From the NCBI GenBank assembly GCA_900550835.1, contig URTP01000120.1, positions 1 through 5,927 of the forward strand: a stretch of 5,927 nucleotides of DNA, given 5' to 3'. Under the pieces are notes generated by a model, which made no database searches, was not told where the DNA came from, and saw only the letters and a list, made by a program, of their open reading frames with translations. The position numbers and the translations under genes were made by a program. Below, piece after piece: positions 5,607-5,927 of the stretch; position 1 is the first letter of the stretch; every line of letters starts with the position of its first letter. The DNA comes from an uncultured Collinsella sp. (GTDB taxonomy: Bacteria > Actinomycetota > Coriobacteriia > Coriobacteriales > Coriobacteriaceae).

Positions 5607-5927
5607 CTATCCGCACACACCGCATTTTGCGCAGGCCGAAAGTGCGGCCGGAGCCTGCGCGATGCCGCCCTTTGCCGTCTCGCGCAGCGTGGCCGGCAAC
5701 GCGTGGCCCACTGAGAGCATGACATATGCCATCTGGTCAAACGGCACCAGGCTCTTAATGCCGGCGAGGGCGAGTTGTGCCGAGCTAAAGGCCGCTGCCA
5801 CGCCGATGGCATTGCGGTTTTGGCAGGGCACCTCCACGAGGCCTCCGACGGGGTCACAAACGAGGCCCAGCAGGTTACTCAGCGCGATGGAACTGGCGTC
5901 GAGCGCCTGCTCGGGCGTGCCGTCGAG
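5607..5927 (-). CDS. sdaAA: L-serine ammonia-lyase, iron-sulfur-dependent, alpha subunit (3' part)
   Basis: The last 106 residues of an enzyme that deaminates L-serine to pyruvate and ammonia with a [4Fe-4S] cluster in the cytoplasm. The start is beyond the right edge. Diagnostic segments: LSNLLGLVCDPVGGLVEVPCQNRNA, where two cysteines 11 residues apart (residues 24 and 35 of the fragment; codons at 5856-5858 and 5823-5825) match the spacing of two cluster ligands in the family; then a helix with AAAFSSAQLALAG and the closing ALPATLRETAKGGIA block. The protein ends in an unusual cysteine-rich tail, ACAKCGVCG (CxxCxxCG). Whether the beta domain is fused upstream or encoded separately cannot be seen, so the symbol is provisional. 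It has no functional link to the neighbouring genes and ends in its own terminator. Confidence 0.9.
   Translation of the reverse strand, partial: LDGTPEQALDASSIALSNLLGLVCDPVGGLVEVPCQNRNAIGVAAAFSSAQLALAGIKSLVPFDQMAYVMLSVGHALPATLRETAKGGIAQAPAALSACAKCGVCG

Noticed and set aside
5516..5857. Alternative minus-strand frame overlapping the serine deaminase 3' end
   Set aside because: The overlapping frame that ends at 5607 has unmistakable serine deaminase motifs; this one is a frame shadow that runs through the terminator.
1..5927. CRISPR array, tRNA, rRNA or riboswitch
   Set aside because: I saw no regularly spaced repeats, no tRNA-like cloverleaf and no known riboswitch core in the non-coding gaps, which are all under about 210 nt.

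Overview
The window is high-GC, densely coded DNA, and every intact gene lies on the minus strand. Protein style (acidic, Ala/Asp-rich), the IS21 remnant, and the pairing of an Ldt-type cell-wall enzyme with a MacAB-like exporter suggest a Gram-positive actinobacterial gut anaerobe. My best guess is a Coriobacteriia member such as Collinsella. That is an inference from general familiarity; there is no rRNA or other taxonomic marker here.

Layout, read in the minus-strand direction of transcription (high to low coordinates): (1) the 3' end of an iron-sulfur L-serine ammonia-lyase alpha-subunit gene (5607-5927, running off the window), closed by a hairpin terminator at about 5562-5588; (2) a promoter with a perfect TATAAT -10 box (5515-5520) driving a membrane-anchored L,D-transpeptidase of 571 residues (3742-5457); (3) a 132-nt gap holding a 12-bp hairpin and a weak promoter candidate; (4) a tightly coupled three-gene ABC export operon: membrane-fusion/adaptor protein (2188-3609), ATP-binding protein (1415-2188, 1-nt TAATG overlap) and FtsX/MacB-type permease (204-1418, 4-nt ATGA overlap). 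After the permease come a 67-nt inverted-repeat element (124-190) and, on the plus strand, a decayed fragment of an IS21-family istA transposase gene (about 1-113).

How they fit together: adaptor, ATPase and permease form a MacAB-like exporter. In an organism without an outer membrane the adaptor would sit on the outer face of the cytoplasmic membrane, and substrates could be peptides, antimicrobials or lipid-like compounds. The L,D-transpeptidase would make 3-3 peptidoglycan cross-links or attach molecules to the wall. It is next to the exporter and on the same strand, but its own promoter and the intervening hairpin leave open whether they are co-transcribed. The serine deaminase is metabolically unrelated and separated by a terminator.

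I found no clear new system. The best leads are the 67-nt inverted-repeat element beside the IS21 remnant, the 22-nt perfect palindrome behind the serine deaminase gene, and the cysteine-rich C-terminal tail of that enzyme.
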